Assembly: GCA_903832735.1 (NCBI GenBank) | Contig: CAILCO010000132.1 | Span: 1 to 60,437, forward strand | Direction: 5' to 3' | Source of the DNA: an uncultured Sterolibacterium sp. | Lineage (GTDB): Bacteria; Pseudomonadota; Gammaproteobacteria; Burkholderiales; Rhodocyclaceae | DNA: 60,437 nt | Notes under the pieces: generated by a model | What the model was told of the DNA's origin: nothing | Seen by the model: the letters and a program-made list of their open reading frames with translations, nothing else | Databases searched by the model: none | Part shown: positions 9,601-15,963 of the stretch, piece by piece | Position numbering within the stretch: position 1 is the first letter of the stretch | Layout of the letters: every line of letters begins with the position of its first letter | Translations under genes and position numbers: made by a program

Positions 9601-9907
9601 CGCGAGCATGGGCCGCCCCCACGATCTGATCGCGCGCTACGGCGGCGAGGAATTCGCCTGCCTGTTGCCGGAGACCGACTTGTCCGGCGCCGCGAGCAAG
9701 GCCGAAGAATTGCGCCAGGCCATAGAAGCTGCGGGCATCACCCACGTGGCCTCGAGCGCCGCCGCCGTGGTCACTATCAGCATCGGCATCGCCTGCGCGA
9801 TACCGGCTGCCGAATCCAGCCCGGAAGCGCTGCTCCTGGCCGCGGACGTTCAACTGTACGAAGCCAAGCGGGCCGGCCGAAACCGAAGCCATAGCGCAGA
9901 GAACTGA
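6683..9907 (+). CDS. hybrid kinase-phosphorelay-diguanylate cyclase fusion (HK-REC-HPt-REC-GGDEF)
   Basis: A 1074-residue protein from a TTG start preceded by GGGAGA. About five membrane helices (residues 36-188) form an integral sensor. HisKA carries His250 ([12 protein letters not shown]), followed by HATPase ([25 protein letters not shown]). Receiver 1 starts near 498 ([25 protein letters not shown]). The HPt domain has its His near 691 ([13 protein letters not shown]). Receiver 2 starts near 778 (ILAIDDTPANLQ, LILLDVMMPDLDG). The GGDEF domain has an intact GGEEF near 986. All steps of a His-Asp-His-Asp relay ending in c-di-GMP synthesis are thus on one chain. An in-frame ATG at 9011 (Met777, REGMAKILAIDD) marks a likely ancestral gene junction. 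Confidence 0.92.
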   Translation: MKAIKDSPQTDQDRAAPEDHAERRRIRQRRYHAMQIPVLRLVGSTLLAIVVILNQRYISGSSTGAWVAPALVAYALASWLILYFFYGKTGRLDLGLAFLIIDVPVLMNMAIYATGGEHSWIFLVLLLRVVDQTHTSFRRALMFSHIVTASYLALLLYLNFVDRHDIPWSQELAKVAFLYAACWYASLVARTAERYQKRTVEALRNSRELVFKLEEKSALLDASNDAMMQARNAAEAASRAKSDFLATMSHEIRTPLNGVLGMAQLQLMPETREEERLDYARTILNAGQTLLTLLNDILDLSKVEAGKFELERAAFDPAQIIEETVTLFADAARSKDLLIDCRWSGPKQRYWADPTRLRQMLANLLSNAIKFTDQGQVRIAASEQQRDGNEAQLIFAVSDTGIGIPQEKQDLLFQAFSQADASTTRRYGGSGLGLSIVRSLARLMGGDAGVDSELGQGARFWFSIRASVVLPIEESRSDRRDTLPDDGEAARAERYQGRILVVDDNPVNRQVVQVMLKKQGLESDCVEDGQLAVDIIRGGLRPDLILMDCQMPVLDGYDATRKIRQWEDETGRPRLTIVALTAGAFAEDRARCIAAGMDDFLTKPIAMEQFSSLLGRWLHGQAEVGNFVSHDGAQDDAAPVFDAAELLALLDGDRELAESIVREAIVDIAGQFDKLQLAADAGNQTDAQRYLHSLKGVTAQIGGIRLAGYFREQEAQLKGGAVISQITVADLRREYLTLTQSLERWLTEPPATATGAGGELQPDLQTLPESALRREGMAKILAIDDTPANLQVLEKLLADEFELQFATSGAMGLELARSSLPDLILLDVMMPDLDGYETCRRLKADPATRDIPVIFVTSLNNPADETWGLEAGAADFISRPINQAVVRARLRTQLTVKRQADLLHSHAFIDYLTGVANRRLFDARLESEWRSCRRSSAPLSLILIDIDHFKDFNDYYGHQAGDSCLQAVAKVLSASMGRPHDLIARYGGEEFACLLPETDLSGAASKAEELRQAIEAAGITHVASSAAAVVTISIGIACAIPAAESSPEALLLAADVQLYEAKRAGRNRSHSAEN

Positions 9908-10041
9908 GAAGTGCGATCTTCCCGGTATCCGGCGTTTGCTTTCTTCGCACGTTTCGAGAGCAACTACAATAGGCTGGCTAAGGTGCGGCGGATTTGATTC
10001 CTGCTGATAAAATGCGGCCCTGGTCGAAATTGAAGGCGGAC

Positions 10042-12624
10042 ATGGAGGCAGTTCACGGGAGATCCCGGATCATCAGGACGGTGCAATGGTTCGGCGCAAT
10101 CGCGATTGCGCTGATGATCGCCGGGGCCGCCGCGTCCATCGTGGCGATGCGCGCCAGAGACATCGAGGAATGGCGACAGCAGATGAGCAACATGTCCCTG
10201 CTCCTCGCCGAACAGACTTCCCAGACCATCTTTGCCGCCTATCTGGTGCTCGATTCCGTAACCGAACAGGTCAAGCAGGCCGGGGTCGTCGATCAGCCGG
10301 CGTTCAGGAAGAAGATGAGCACGCCTGAGGCGTACAACATGCTCCGGGAAAGAATCCACGGCCTGCCGCAGATCGATGTGGTTTCCATCATTGCCGCCAA
10401 TGGCGACAACATCAATTTCAGCCGCTCCTATCCGGTGCCGACCATCAACCTGGCGGAGCGCGATTACTACCAGGCGCATCTGGCGAATCCGCAACTGGTC
10501 GAGTTCATCAGCCAACCGGTGCGCAACAAGGGCAACGGCAAGTGGACCTTCTACATCAGCCGCCGCCTTAACGATGCCCAGGGCAACTTCATGGGGCTGG
10601 TGCTGGTCGGCATGTCGGTCGAGGTGTTCACCAACTTTTTCGAGCGCGTCGCGCGCAATCTCGGCGAAGGCGCCGCGATCAGCCTGTTTCGCAACGACCT
10701 GCTGCTCTTGACGCGCTGGCCCTACAGGGAAGCGGTCATCGGCACGGTCAATCGCAACGGGACAACTCACGAGATCATCGCGGTGCAACAGAAAAGCGAT
10801 GGTGTCACGCTCAGCGAATTGCCGCGCTTCTCGACCGGACAGAAAGGGCTGAGACTCACGGCGGCGCGCAAGACGGAGCGCTATCCGCTGGTCGTGGCGA
10901 TCACCGTGACCGACGACCTCTTCCTCTCCAGTTGGCGCCGTTCGGCATGGCTGATCGCCGGCGTCACCTCGGCCGGCGTAGTCATTCTGCTGATCGGCCT
11001 CCTCGCCCTGACGCGCACCTTGCGTAGCCGCGAAGCCGACATGGCGGCGATGGAACAACTGAAGAGCCGGGCCGAAGCTGGCAACCAGGCCAAGAGCGAA
11101 TTTCTCGCCACGATGTCGCACGAGATCCGCACGCCGATGAACGGCATCCTCGGCATGGCGCAACTGCAGTTGATGCCGGAGACCAGCACCGAGGAGCGCA
11201 TCGATTACGCCCGGACGATACTGGCCTCGGGCAAGACCCTGCTCTCGCTGTTGAACGGCATCCTCGACCTGTCCAAGGTCGAGGCCGGCAAGTTTGAACT
11301 GGAGCACGCGGCATTCTCGCCCGGGGATCTGCTCAAGGAGACCGCCGCCCTGTTCGTCGAGGAGGCCAGGGGCAAGGGACTGACGCTCGAATATCGCTGG
11401 AACGGCCCCGAACTGCGCTATCGCGGCGATCCTATCCGGCTGCGCCAGATGCTCGCCAATCTGGTCAGCAATGCCATCAAGTTCACCGACCAGGGCGGCG
11501 TCACGATCGAAGCCCATCAGGTCGACGGCGACTTTGATCAGGCCGAACTGATCTTCGCTGTCAGCGACACCGGCATCGGCATTCCCCAGGAGAAGCAGGA
11601 CCTGTTGTTCCAGCCCTTCTCCCAGGCCGATGCCTCGACCACCCGCCGCTACGGCGGCAGCGGGCTGGGCCTGTCCATCGTCAGGAATCTCGCCCGGCTG
11701 ATGGGCGGCAACGCCGGCGTAGAAAGTAACGCCGGCCAGGGCGCGCGATTCTGGTTCACCCTGCGCGCCGGCACGCTGCCGCCGGGAGAAGAAACGCCGG
11801 CGAGCACCGCCGTCGCCGGAACGGCGAGATCTGAAGTGCTCTCGGGCAGGATCCTGGTGGTCGACGACAATCCGGTCAATCGCAAGGTGATCGAGGCCAT
11901 GCTGAAGAAGCGCGGCCTGGCTTGCGACTGCGTCGAGGACGGCGAGCAGGCCTTCGATTTCATCAGCGCCGGCCAGGGCAGCCAACTACGTCCCGACCTG
12001 GTGCTGATGGACTGCCAGATGCCGGTCCTGGACGGCTATGACGCGACCCGCAAGATACGCCAGTGGGAAGACGGCCACGGCCGCGGCCACCTGATCATCG
12101 TCGCGCTCACCGCCAGCGCCTTCGCGGAAGACCGCAAGCGCTGCATAGCGGCAGGCATGGACGATTTCCTGACCAAGCCGGTATCCGTCGACAAGCTCGC
12201 CGCCATGCTCAGCCGCTGGCTGCCCGACGGCAACGACGATGGCGCCGCAGCGCCCGACACAGCGACGACAAGCTTGGATCATGAGTTGCAGGTTTTCGAT
12301 GCCCAGGAAATGCTCGCCATGCTCGACGGCGACATGGAACTCGCGCGAACCATCGCCCTGGCGGCGATCGAGGACATCGCGGCTCATCTCGACCAACTCG
12401 AACAGGCGATGATTGCCGCCGAGTGGACTGCTGCCCGGAGATTGAGCCATACCATGAAGGGCGTGACCGCACAGATCGGCGGCATGCGCCTGTCCAACCG
12501 CTTCAGGGAGCAGGACGAGCGCCTACAAAGCGGGCTGGAAATGACCCCGCTCGCACTGGCGGAACTGCGCAGCGAGTATCAGGCGCTGAAACAGGCTTTG
12601 CAAGAATGGCTGGGGCGGACGTGA
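10042..12624 (+). CDS. membrane hybrid sensor histidine kinase (PDC sensor, HK, REC, HPt)
   Basis: About 860 residues from the ATG at 10042, which has GAAGG upstream; a TTG at 9994 would add 16 residues. A membrane helix, a periplasmic PDC/Cache-like sensor ([32 protein letters not shown]) and a second helix near residues 310-330 precede HisKA ([12 protein letters not shown]). HATPase, a receiver ([27 protein letters not shown]) and a C-terminal HPt ([14 protein letters not shown]) follow. From HisKA to HPt it is a close paralogue of the preceding gene but lacks the second receiver and GGDEF, so its HPt may phosphorylate receivers in trans. It overlaps the next gene by 4 bases. Confidence 0.9.
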   Translation: MEAVHGRSRIIRTVQWFGAIAIALMIAGAAASIVAMRARDIEEWRQQMSNMSLLLAEQTSQTIFAAYLVLDSVTEQVKQAGVVDQPAFRKKMSTPEAYNMLRERIHGLPQIDVVSIIAANGDNINFSRSYPVPTINLAERDYYQAHLANPQLVEFISQPVRNKGNGKWTFYISRRLNDAQGNFMGLVLVGMSVEVFTNFFERVARNLGEGAAISLFRNDLLLLTRWPYREAVIGTVNRNGTTHEIIAVQQKSDGVTLSELPRFSTGQKGLRLTAARKTERYPLVVAITVTDDLFLSSWRRSAWLIAGVTSAGVVILLIGLLALTRTLRSREADMAAMEQLKSRAEAGNQAKSEFLATMSHEIRTPMNGILGMAQLQLMPETSTEERIDYARTILASGKTLLSLLNGILDLSKVEAGKFELEHAAFSPGDLLKETAALFVEEARGKGLTLEYRWNGPELRYRGDPIRLRQMLANLVSNAIKFTDQGGVTIEAHQVDGDFDQAELIFAVSDTGIGIPQEKQDLLFQPFSQADASTTRRYGGSGLGLSIVRNLARLMGGNAGVESNAGQGARFWFTLRAGTLPPGEETPASTAVAGTARSEVLSGRILVVDDNPVNRKVIEAMLKKRGLACDCVEDGEQAFDFISAGQGSQLRPDLVLMDCQMPVLDGYDATRKIRQWEDGHGRGHLIIVALTASAFAEDRKRCIAAGMDDFLTKPVSVDKLAAMLSRWLPDGNDDGAAAPDTATTSLDHELQVFDAQEMLAMLDGDMELARTIALAAIEDIAAHLDQLEQAMIAAEWTAARRLSHTMKGVTAQIGGMRLSNRFREQDERLQSGLEMTPLALAELRSEYQALKQALQEWLGRT

Positions 12625-13148
12625 GCACGGTACGCGCCAGCGGGATCCCGCAGAACAGCGAAATCAGCCGGCATCTTGCCGGCGCCCATCTGTGCGATGC
12701 CTTTGCCGTATCGATCAGCGGGAGGTCGCGCTCGGCGCTGGAAATCTACCTCGCGATTGCGGCGCAAACGCCAACCTGGATCGACTGGCTGATGACCGTG
12801 AGAAACCGGGCGGGTGCACTGTTCGGCCTGAAGCCGCTCAGGCTGCTGGGCGACATCGACAGCGGCAAAACGCCTTCGTCCTATCGCGTCGGCGACCGGG
12901 TGGGGATTTTTTCCATCCTTTATCTCTCGGAAGACGAAGTAGTCCTTCTTGAAGCCGACAAGCATCTGGAAGCGAAAGTCTCCCTGGTCAGGCGCGCTGA
13001 TGCCAATGGCACCAGCGCCGTCATGACCACGGTGATCCGAGTGCACAATCTGTTGGGACGCGCCTACATGCTACCGGTCTGGCCGGTGCACAAGCTGATG
13101 GTGCCGGCTCAGCTTGCCCGGCTGGTGCTGGCGAGCCACGCCCGGTAG
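12621..13148 (+). CDS. DUF2867-type protein
   Basis: About 175 residues from a GTG that overlaps the preceding TGA (GTGA at 12621-12624), which suggests translational coupling to the hybrid kinase. The sequence [19 protein letters not shown], then [29 protein letters not shown] and the C-terminal [13 protein letters not shown], matches my recollection of the DUF2867 family. These are small cytoplasmic proteins of unknown function with a ligand-binding-like fold. There is no signal peptide. The 3' end overlaps the convergent exonuclease gene by 40 bases. Confidence 0.7.
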   Translation: MSTVRASGIPQNSEISRHLAGAHLCDAFAVSISGRSRSALEIYLAIAAQTPTWIDWLMTVRNRAGALFGLKPLRLLGDIDSGKTPSSYRVGDRVGIFSILYLSEDEVVLLEADKHLEAKVSLVRRADANGTSAVMTTVIRVHNLLGRAYMLPVWPVHKLMVPAQLARLVLASHAR

Positions 13149-13705
13149 ATTCTCAGCGCCACCTGAGCATCGTTGGCCGCATAAAGCAACTGCCTTTCGG
13201 TCAACTGCGGGTTGGCCCAGTTGCTGGTGCCGGTCCTCTTGGACTTATGGAACTGTTGCCCGAAGAAGTGCACCACCGCCGCTTTCGCCCCGACAGTGCC
13301 GCGGTGCCACGCCCCACGCAGCGCCTCACCGAGATCGAGAACGTTGCAAAGATCCAGGTCCAGCTTCGATTTCAGGACGCTGCGGTCGTGGCTAAGCCCC
13401 ATCCCCACCTTCAACACCAGGCGCGATTCGAGAATTTGCCGCAATTCATTCGCGCCGTCTAGGCTGGGAATCTTGAACAGGTAGGCACGAGTCTCGGTTG
13501 CCAGCTGAACGAGATGAGGTCCGGTCGATATCTCGCCCTTGCGGAAGGTCGGCTTCGATTCCGTATCGAAACCGATCACCTCGCTGACCATCAAGGCATC
13601 CAGCGCCTCGCGCGCGAGCGCCGCCGAGTTGATCAGGCTGACTGCGGCAAGCGAAATTCCGCGATACGACGGAAGCTCCGCGGCTAGTGGGGGCGCGTCG
13701 GTCAA
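13109..13705 (-). CDS. 3'-5' exonuclease domain protein (DEDDy family)
   Basis: About 198 residues. Exo I is EVIGFDTESKPTF, Exo II lies near the GMGLSHDRSVLKS region, and Exo III is [13 protein letters not shown], whose Tyr-x3-Asp identifies the DEDDy subgroup of RNase D/WRN-like exonucleases. Members remove nucleotides from RNA or DNA 3' ends. The TTG at 13703-13705 is chosen because it forms a TTGA overlap with the stop of the upstream esterase gene; the next possible upstream start lies deep inside that gene. Only the exonuclease domain is present (no HRDC), so it is shorter than RNase D. The 3' end converges on the DUF2867 gene with overlap. Confidence 0.75.
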   Translation of the reverse strand: MTDAPPLAAELPSYRGISLAAVSLINSAALAREALDALMVSEVIGFDTESKPTFRKGEISTGPHLVQLATETRAYLFKIPSLDGANELRQILESRLVLKVGMGLSHDRSVLKSKLDLDLCNVLDLGEALRGAWHRGTVGAKAAVVHFFGQQFHKSKRTGTSNWANPQLTERQLLYAANDAQVALRIYRAWLASTSRAS

Positions 13706-14394
13706 TGTGACGGCGCGGAATTTTCCGCGAGCAGCCGATCCCTCAGCCAGACCCCGATGGCCCCGACCTCTTCGATACAGACCGAGTGGGGCATGGGATA
13801 GGTATGCCACTGCAGCGGGTAGCCCAACTCCAGCAGAAAATCCCGGGCGCGCATGCCGAGTTCGGGGGAGACCACCTCATCCTCGCTTCCGTGCGCCGCA
13901 AAAATCGGCATGGCCCGGTTCCCGGCGCTCAGCTCAGCGACCAGCAGCCGCTCCGACGGAATATACGTCGACAGGGCGATGACGCCGGCCAACGGCTCCG
14001 GGTGCGTCAGCGCGCTGGTATAGGCAAGCGCACCGCCCTGGGAAAAGCCCGCCAGGAAGATCCTGTCGCTGGCGATGCCACGCTGATTTTCGCGCGCGAT
14101 GAGATGGCGAATGGCCGTCCGGGATTTGATGATGCCCACTTCGTCAACAATTCGGCTGCTGCTCTCCAGCGAGATGATGTCGTACCAGGCCGGCATGACG
14201 TAGCCGCCGTTGCAGGTGACCGCGATCTGAGGCGCATGGGGAAAGATGAAGCGGACGCCGGGAGCGTCATCCAGGCCCAATTCCGGAACGATGGATGCGA
14301 AGTCCGAGCCGTCGGCGCCCAGGCCGTGCATCCAGATGACGGCAAAGGCGGGATCGGGTTTGCTTTCCACGACGATGGCGGGCAGGTATTGCAA
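13702..14394 (-). CDS. carboxylesterase / serine hydrolase (Abhydrolase_2)
   Basis: About 230 residues of a cytoplasmic alpha/beta hydrolase related to Pseudomonas carboxylesterase EstB. Visible motifs are the oxyanion strand VIWMHGLGADGSDF, the nucleophile elbow GFSQGGALAY, the acid region AHGSEDEVV and the histidine in YPMPHSV. It hydrolyses small carboxylic esters in this family. The TTG at 14392-14394 is chosen for a GAGG about 9 bases upstream and a fit to family N-termini (QYLPAIVVES). An ATG at 14466 would add 24 residues without homology. It is translationally coupled to the downstream exonuclease. Confidence 0.82.
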   Translation of the reverse strand: MQYLPAIVVESKPDPAFAVIWMHGLGADGSDFASIVPELGLDDAPGVRFIFPHAPQIAVTCNGGYVMPAWYDIISLESSSRIVDEVGIIKSRTAIRHLIARENQRGIASDRIFLAGFSQGGALAYTSALTHPEPLAGVIALSTYIPSERLLVAELSAGNRAMPIFAAHGSEDEVVSPELGMRARDFLLELGYPLQWHTYPMPHSVCIEEVGAIGVWLRDRLLAENSAPSH

Positions 14395-14744
14395 GATGAT
14401 TTCCCTCAGTGCTGTTGCGAAAGTTGCGAAAAGTCCGATTCCCCCAACCGACCCTGAAATTTCCATACATTGTCGGGAATCTTTACCACCCAGGAAGGCT
14501 TTGGCAGCCCTTCAGATTCATTATAGCTATTCCATAACTTGTTGATAGGCATACATGCCGTCGGTATCAGCTGTCGGTTTCGGTCTGAGTCGCCTTATAG
14601 GGTGTCGGAATTTTTAACACTAGGATACCGGACTATAGAGCTATCGTTAGCAGCCACAAGGGAAGCGGCAACATGGCACATATTCTGCCTTAGTGGGATT
14701 AGCACTAGGCAGGATGTCATTGCCGTAACCTGGGAGGATGAAAA
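14395..14744. other. intergenic region, AT-richer, carries PEP-CTERM gene control signals
   Basis: About 350 bases between the divergent esterase and PEP-CTERM genes. It is visibly AT-richer than its surroundings. It contains the sigma-54-like site listed separately and an imperfect inverted element GTGTCGG-N8-ACAC near 14601-14619 that could be an upstream activator site. No convincing gene is seen. Confidence 0.5.
14674..14689 (+). promoter_or_regulatory. sigma-54-type -24/-12 promoter
   Basis: TGGCACATATTCTGCC matches the consensus TGGCAC-N5-TTGCW at every conserved position except one T, with correct GG-to-GC spacing. Transcription would start near 14700, giving a leader of about 45 bases that includes the GGGAGGA ribosome site before the ATG at 14745. 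PEP-CTERM genes in floc-forming betaproteobacteria are reported to be controlled by RpoN with the PrsK/PrsR system, so the placement is sensible. Confidence 0.65.
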
Positions 14745-15404
14745 ATGTCACTAAATAAGTTAGCGTTGTCGGCGATTCTCGTCATGGGTCTTGGAAGCAT
14801 TACTGCAGGACATGCGACCGTGGTGTACGACGGCGGTGCGCCTAATCAGGCAACCGGGTATTTCGCCGACACCAATTATGCCTTTTCCGCAGCATCGACG
14901 GAAATGTCGCTCGTCTCAGGGTTGACGTTCAATGGCATCACCTGGTGGGGTGGCAACGATCCAAATTCAGCGGCTACCGGCAACGCTTTCACGCTGCAGA
15001 TTTTGGATGGTTCTAGCGCCGGCCCTGGCGCTGTTGTTGAAACTATCAACCTCGGTGCAACAGATGGGACGGCAACTGGCCAAAACGTATTTTCTTATCC
15101 CGAATACATTTATCAGAGCAGCTTTTCCACCATCAACCTCGGGTCGGGATCATATTTTGTCAGCCTCTCAGATAGCCACAGCGGGACTGGCGTCTGGTTT
15201 TGGGAAAGCACGGGCGGTGGTCAACAACTCGGCGGGTCTTCTTACAACAACACTACTTCGCTTTGGGAAGGCGACCCGCAAGAGAATCTGGCATTTCAAC
15301 TTACCAATACTGCCAACGTTCCAGAACCAGCATCACTTGCCCTGCTAGGCCTAGGTCTTGCCGGAATCGGATTCAGCCGCCGGCGTAAGTCAGAACCAGA
15401 TTAG
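14745..15404 (+). CDS. PEP-CTERM sorting domain protein
   Basis: A 219-residue secreted protein. The signal peptide (about residues 1-24) ends at TAGHA-TVV. The mature part is Gly/Ser/Thr/Asn-rich beta-type sequence without cysteine or a known enzyme motif. The C-terminus has the full exosortase tag: VPEPASLALLGLGLAG, then FSRRRK. Exosortase would cleave at PEP and hand the protein to the cell surface, often with extracellular polysaccharide. A strong ribosome site (GGGAGGA) precedes the ATG. No exosortase or EPS gene is in the window. The next small gene follows after 9 bases, so the two are probably one transcript. Confidence 0.93.
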   Translation: MSLNKLALSAILVMGLGSITAGHATVVYDGGAPNQATGYFADTNYAFSAASTEMSLVSGLTFNGITWWGGNDPNSAATGNAFTLQILDGSSAGPGAVVETINLGATDGTATGQNVFSYPEYIYQSSFSTINLGSGSYFVSLSDSHSGTGVWFWESTGGGQQLGGSSYNNTTSLWEGDPQENLAFQLTNTANVPEPASLALLGLGLAGIGFSRRRKSEPD

Positions 15405-15413
15405 GAGCGAGCC

Positions 15414-15581
15414 ATGAACTTGAAACTTGTGGGAACCATCATGTTGCAGTGGGCGGTCTCCGGACAGTCGTTTGCTCAAGAGACTCATATCATGAGGGCG
15501 CCTGAAATTGATGGAGCGATCTCGCTTCAGGTTATCGCTCTTCTTGCTGGGATCCTTTTTCTGATGAAACGAAAAAAATAG
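15414..15581 (+). CDS. 55-residue signal peptide plus PEID-type C-terminal sorting tag
   Basis: A short gene with AGGAG 6 bases before its ATG and only 9 bases after the PEP-CTERM gene. Residues 1-22 form a plausible signal peptide ending SFAQ. The remainder is a few polar residues, then RAPEIDGAISLQVIALLAG, a hydrophobic helix, and MKRKK. A PEID motif, hydrophobic helix and basic end resemble the VPEID-CTERM class of exosortase-type tags. Nothing remains between signal and tag except about five residues, so the product after processing would be a tiny peptide or a membrane-anchored tag. The function is unknown. Confidence 0.7.
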   Translation: MNLKLVGTIMLQWAVSGQSFAQETHIMRAPEIDGAISLQVIALLAGILFLMKRKK

Positions 15582-15723
15582 CCATTCGCCGTTACGTGCG
15601 CCGGCGCATAGTCTTGGCGTAGCAATTAGGGTAGCAAAGGTGCAATTGTTGATGCATTTTGGAAATTTCGAGCGTAATGCTATGCAACGAATATGTATAT
15701 TCGCGATCTTAAATAAACTTTTT

Positions 15724-15797
15724 TGGAGGCGGGGGTCGGAATCGAACCGGCGTAGACGGCTTTGCAGGCCGCTGCATAACCACTTTGCTACCCCGCC
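15724..15797 (-). tRNA. tRNA-Cys (GCA)
   Basis: The minus strand reads GGCGGGGTAGCAAAGTGGTT at the 5' end. The anticodon stem-loop is CGGCC-TGCAAA-GCCG with anticodon GCA, the T-arm is GGTTCGATTCC, and the acceptor stem closes with CCCCGCC followed by an encoded CCA. The length of 74 bases is typical for tRNA-Cys. Confidence 0.96.
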
Positions 15798-15853
15798 AAG
15801 CCGAATGTGCAACACCACGGCATTGACTTTGAAGCGATGAAGCTTCGAAGCAA

Positions 15854-15879
15854 CGAAGGGAAGCTTGCGCTTCCCTTCG
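15854..15879. repeat. perfect 11-base stem hairpin between two tRNA genes
   Basis: CGAAGGGAAGC, loop TTGC, then GCTTCCCTTCG. It lies between tRNA-Gly and tRNA-Cys, which are read on the minus strand. On the minus strand no T-run follows; on the plus strand ATATTTT follows. It is more likely an RNA-processing or spacer hairpin in a tRNA-Gly to tRNA-Cys transcript than a strong terminator. Confidence 0.7.
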
Positions 15880-15885
15880 ATATTT

Positions 15886-15961
15886 TGGAGCGGGAGAAGA
15901 GTCTCGAACTCTCGACCTCAACCTTGGCAAGGTTGCGCTCTACCAACTGAGCTACTCCCGC
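15886..15961 (-). tRNA. tRNA-Gly (GCC)
   Basis: The minus strand begins GCGGGAGTAGCTCAGTTGG, has the anticodon arm CAACC-TTGCCAA-GGTTG with anticodon GCC, a T-arm GAGTTCGAGACTC, and ends CTCCCGC plus encoded TCCA. The 76-base length is normal. Its first base lies only 2 bases after the stop codon of the upstream GGDEF-EAL gene on the same strand, so it either has a promoter inside that gene or is processed from its mRNA. Confidence 0.96.
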
Positions 15962-15963
15962 GA

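Noticed and set aside
15854-15879. Rho-independent terminator between the tRNA genes
   Set aside because: No T-run follows on the strand on which the tRNAs are transcribed.
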